The notes under the pieces: generated by a model | Database searches by the model: none | What the model was told of the DNA's origin: nothing | Seen by the model: only the letters and a program-made list of their open reading frames with translations | Program-made: the position numbers and the translations under genes | Source of the DNA: Pseudomonas putida | Lineage (GTDB): Bacteria; Pseudomonadota; Gammaproteobacteria; Pseudomonadales; Pseudomonadaceae | DNA: 64,000 nucleotides | NCBI RefSeq assembly: GCF_001976065.1 | Contig: NZ_MNAH01000001.1 | Coordinates: 1,103,628-1,167,627 of the forward strand | Direction: 5' to 3' | Shown here: in pieces, positions 62,868-64,000 of the stretch | Layout of the letters: each line of letters begins with the position of its first letter | Numbering within the stretch: position 1 is the first letter of the stretch

Positions 62868-64000
62868 TCATTGCACGATGACCACTTCTTCGGTGTCGCC
62901 GCCGCCATTGGATGACGCCACGTGAACCTTGGCCGGTGGAATCGGCGAGATGCCGGTCGACAGGGATTTCACCGCGCCTTCGCCGCTGAGGGCGCCGATG
63001 GCGACACCGGTGCCGGTGGTGACGGTGAGGACCGGTGGCGATGTTTCATCGCTGGTCGAAGCCACGACAGTGATCTGGCCGTTGCTCAGGCTGTACTCTG
63101 CCCGTGAGATCACCACCAGATCGGTCAGCGGCATGGACACGGAGGTTGGTGTGCTGGTGGGAATGGCCAGGTGGTTGTCAGCGGTCAGCGTCAGGCTGCT
63201 CGGCAGCGTCGGGTTGGTGGAGGATTGCGCGTACCAGTGGCCGGTCGTGTCGGCTTCGGTCAGGTTCAGCACCGGGCTGTTGCTGTCCAGGGTCACAGTG
63301 GCCGGTGGCGGTGGGGCCATGACGAACACATCCTGCTGGGCCACCGGTGCGCTTTCACCGGCTATGCGTGAGTAGGTGCTGCGCTCGGCAATGATCGGAG
63401 TGGGGCGGACCACCGTCGACAACTTGCCGGAAATGGCCATCACGGTCGTACGCAAGTCCAGCCCATTAGGCCCTTCGATGCGGATGTAGTTGGTGTTGTA
63501 CGGGCTGCCGGTGAAGGCCTCCGACAGGTTTGGATCGCCCACGAATTGCTCGGCTTGACCAGTGACCGGGTTGGTCTCGGTATAGGGGCCGTTGACGCTG
63601 CGCAGGAACGGACCGATGTCGCTCTTGAGCGCGCCGTCATAGTTTTTTGGCGTGCCGATGCCGATGTCCCGGGTCATGTTGATCGCGCGGCTGCCACCGG
63701 CGGGAACGTCGAAGATGTCGACGCCGTAGGGGTGGGTGATGGTGTAGACGCCGGCGGTGGGCACGTCGACCCGGATGCGGATACGGCCAAAACTGACCTG
63801 GTCGCCTTCTTTCGGTTCTTCGGCGGCGAAGGCGGCTTCCACGGCGCTGACATAGGTCAGGTCGATGCCCCGGGCGGCATCGACGATGGAGCCGTCGCCG
63901 GTAAACCAGAACGCTTCATCGGGAAAATTGGTAGGGAAAACGATGGGCTGTGTATCGTCGAAAACACCGGGAACGGCGCCTAAAAGGCACATGTAGGACG
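62868..64000 (-). CDS. Paralogue of the Ig-like protein's N-terminal module (5' end past right edge)
   Basis: At least 377 codons are visible; the frame stays open to the right edge. Its first visible residues SYMCLLGAVPGVFDDTQPIV align with AYMCILNPEPGVFDDTLPMV of the next gene, so the Met at 63992 is internal and the true start is outside. The shared module continues (YTITHPYGVDIFDV, GPFLRSVNGPYTETNPVTGQ), but there are no tandem Ig-like repeats at the C-terminus, which ends SSNGGGDTEEVVIVQ. It lies 35 bases before the Ig-like gene, suggesting a paralogue-paralogue-csgB-csgA operon. Confidence 0.72.
   Translation of the reverse strand, partial: SYMCLLGAVPGVFDDTQPIVFPTNFPDEAFWFTGDGSIVDAARGIDLTYVSAVEAAFAAEEPKEGDQVSFGRIRIRVDVPTAGVYTITHPYGVDIFDVPAGGSRAINMTRDIGIGTPKNYDGALKSDIGPFLRSVNGPYTETNPVTGQAEQFVGDPNLSEAFTGSPYNTNYIRIEGPNGLDLRTTVMAISGKLSTVVRPTPIIAERSTYSRIAGESAPVAQQDVFVMAPPPPATVTLDSNSPVLNLTEADTTGHWYAQSSTNPTLPSSLTLTADNHLAIPTSTPTSVSMPLTDLVVISRAEYSLSNGQITVVASTSDETSPPVLTVTTGTGVAIGALSGEGAVKSLSTGISPIPPAKVHVASSNGGGDTEEVVIVQ

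Overview
The window looks like a chromosomal segment of a Pseudomonas of the fluorescens/putida type. The gene content, high GC and strong G/C third-position bias fit this. So do the many REP elements (GAGCGGGCTTGCTCGCGA and GAGCTGGCTTGCCAGCGA types, usually as inverted doublets between genes). No tRNA, rRNA, CRISPR array or intact transposase was seen.

Layout. 1-1187 (minus, cut by the left edge) encodes a Thr/Ala-rich octapeptide-repeat protein, divergent from a small methyltransferase. 2.3-10.5 kb is ordinary accessory chromosome: small lipoproteins, a VOC protein, a TetR / 3-hydroxyacyl-CoA dehydrogenase pair, an AraC regulator, a DUF6338-like membrane protein, a tiny Pro-rich ORF, an ABC exporter and an alpha/beta hydrolase. 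11.1-15.3 kb is a four-gene catabolic-looking cluster (APC permease, SDR, epimerase, polysaccharide-deacetylase-fold hydrolase). 15.4-31.8 kb holds an adenosine-specific kinase family protein, a quinone oxidoreductase/MFS pair opposite a LysR gene, pirin, GlxA- and AraC-type regulators, two paralogous winged-helix/NB-ARC regulators that converge and overlap, and a LysR/monooxygenase-like/amidohydrolase/YcaC-like operon.

The main find is 31.9 kb to the right edge. It combines (i) a type II secretion system (T2SS) split over two strands, gspG-gspF on minus and gspE / PilM-N-O-P-like / secretin / three pseudopilins on plus; (ii) a secreted multicopper oxidase of about 1941 residues of the MnxG/MofA/McoA kind (bacterial Mn(II) oxidases), followed by a beta-propeller protein, two SCO/SenC copper chaperones, a cytochrome c fused to a periplasmic-binding-protein domain, and a parvulin isomerase; (iii) a complete curli export set, csgE-csgF-csgG, joined to the T2SS operon by overlapping start/stop codons; (iv) on the opposite strand csgB, a giant csgA with about twenty curlin repeats, and two paralogous secreted proteins, one with tandem Ig-like domains. 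Four intergenic sites match the sigma-54 -24/-12 promoter with exact GG-N10-GC spacing, and G-run/C-run palindromes resembling enhancer sites lie beside them. This suggests one co-regulated regulon.

Working model (inference): the T2SS exports the copper-dependent oxidase, and perhaps the Ig-like proteins, while CsgEFG exports curlin. The products would then make an extracellular amyloid matrix carrying a metal oxidase. A Gsp-related Xcm pathway and sigma-54/MnxR control are known for Mn(II) oxidation in P. putida GB-1. The physical T2SS-to-csgEFG fusion and the shared promoter architecture read here are the parts most worth testing.
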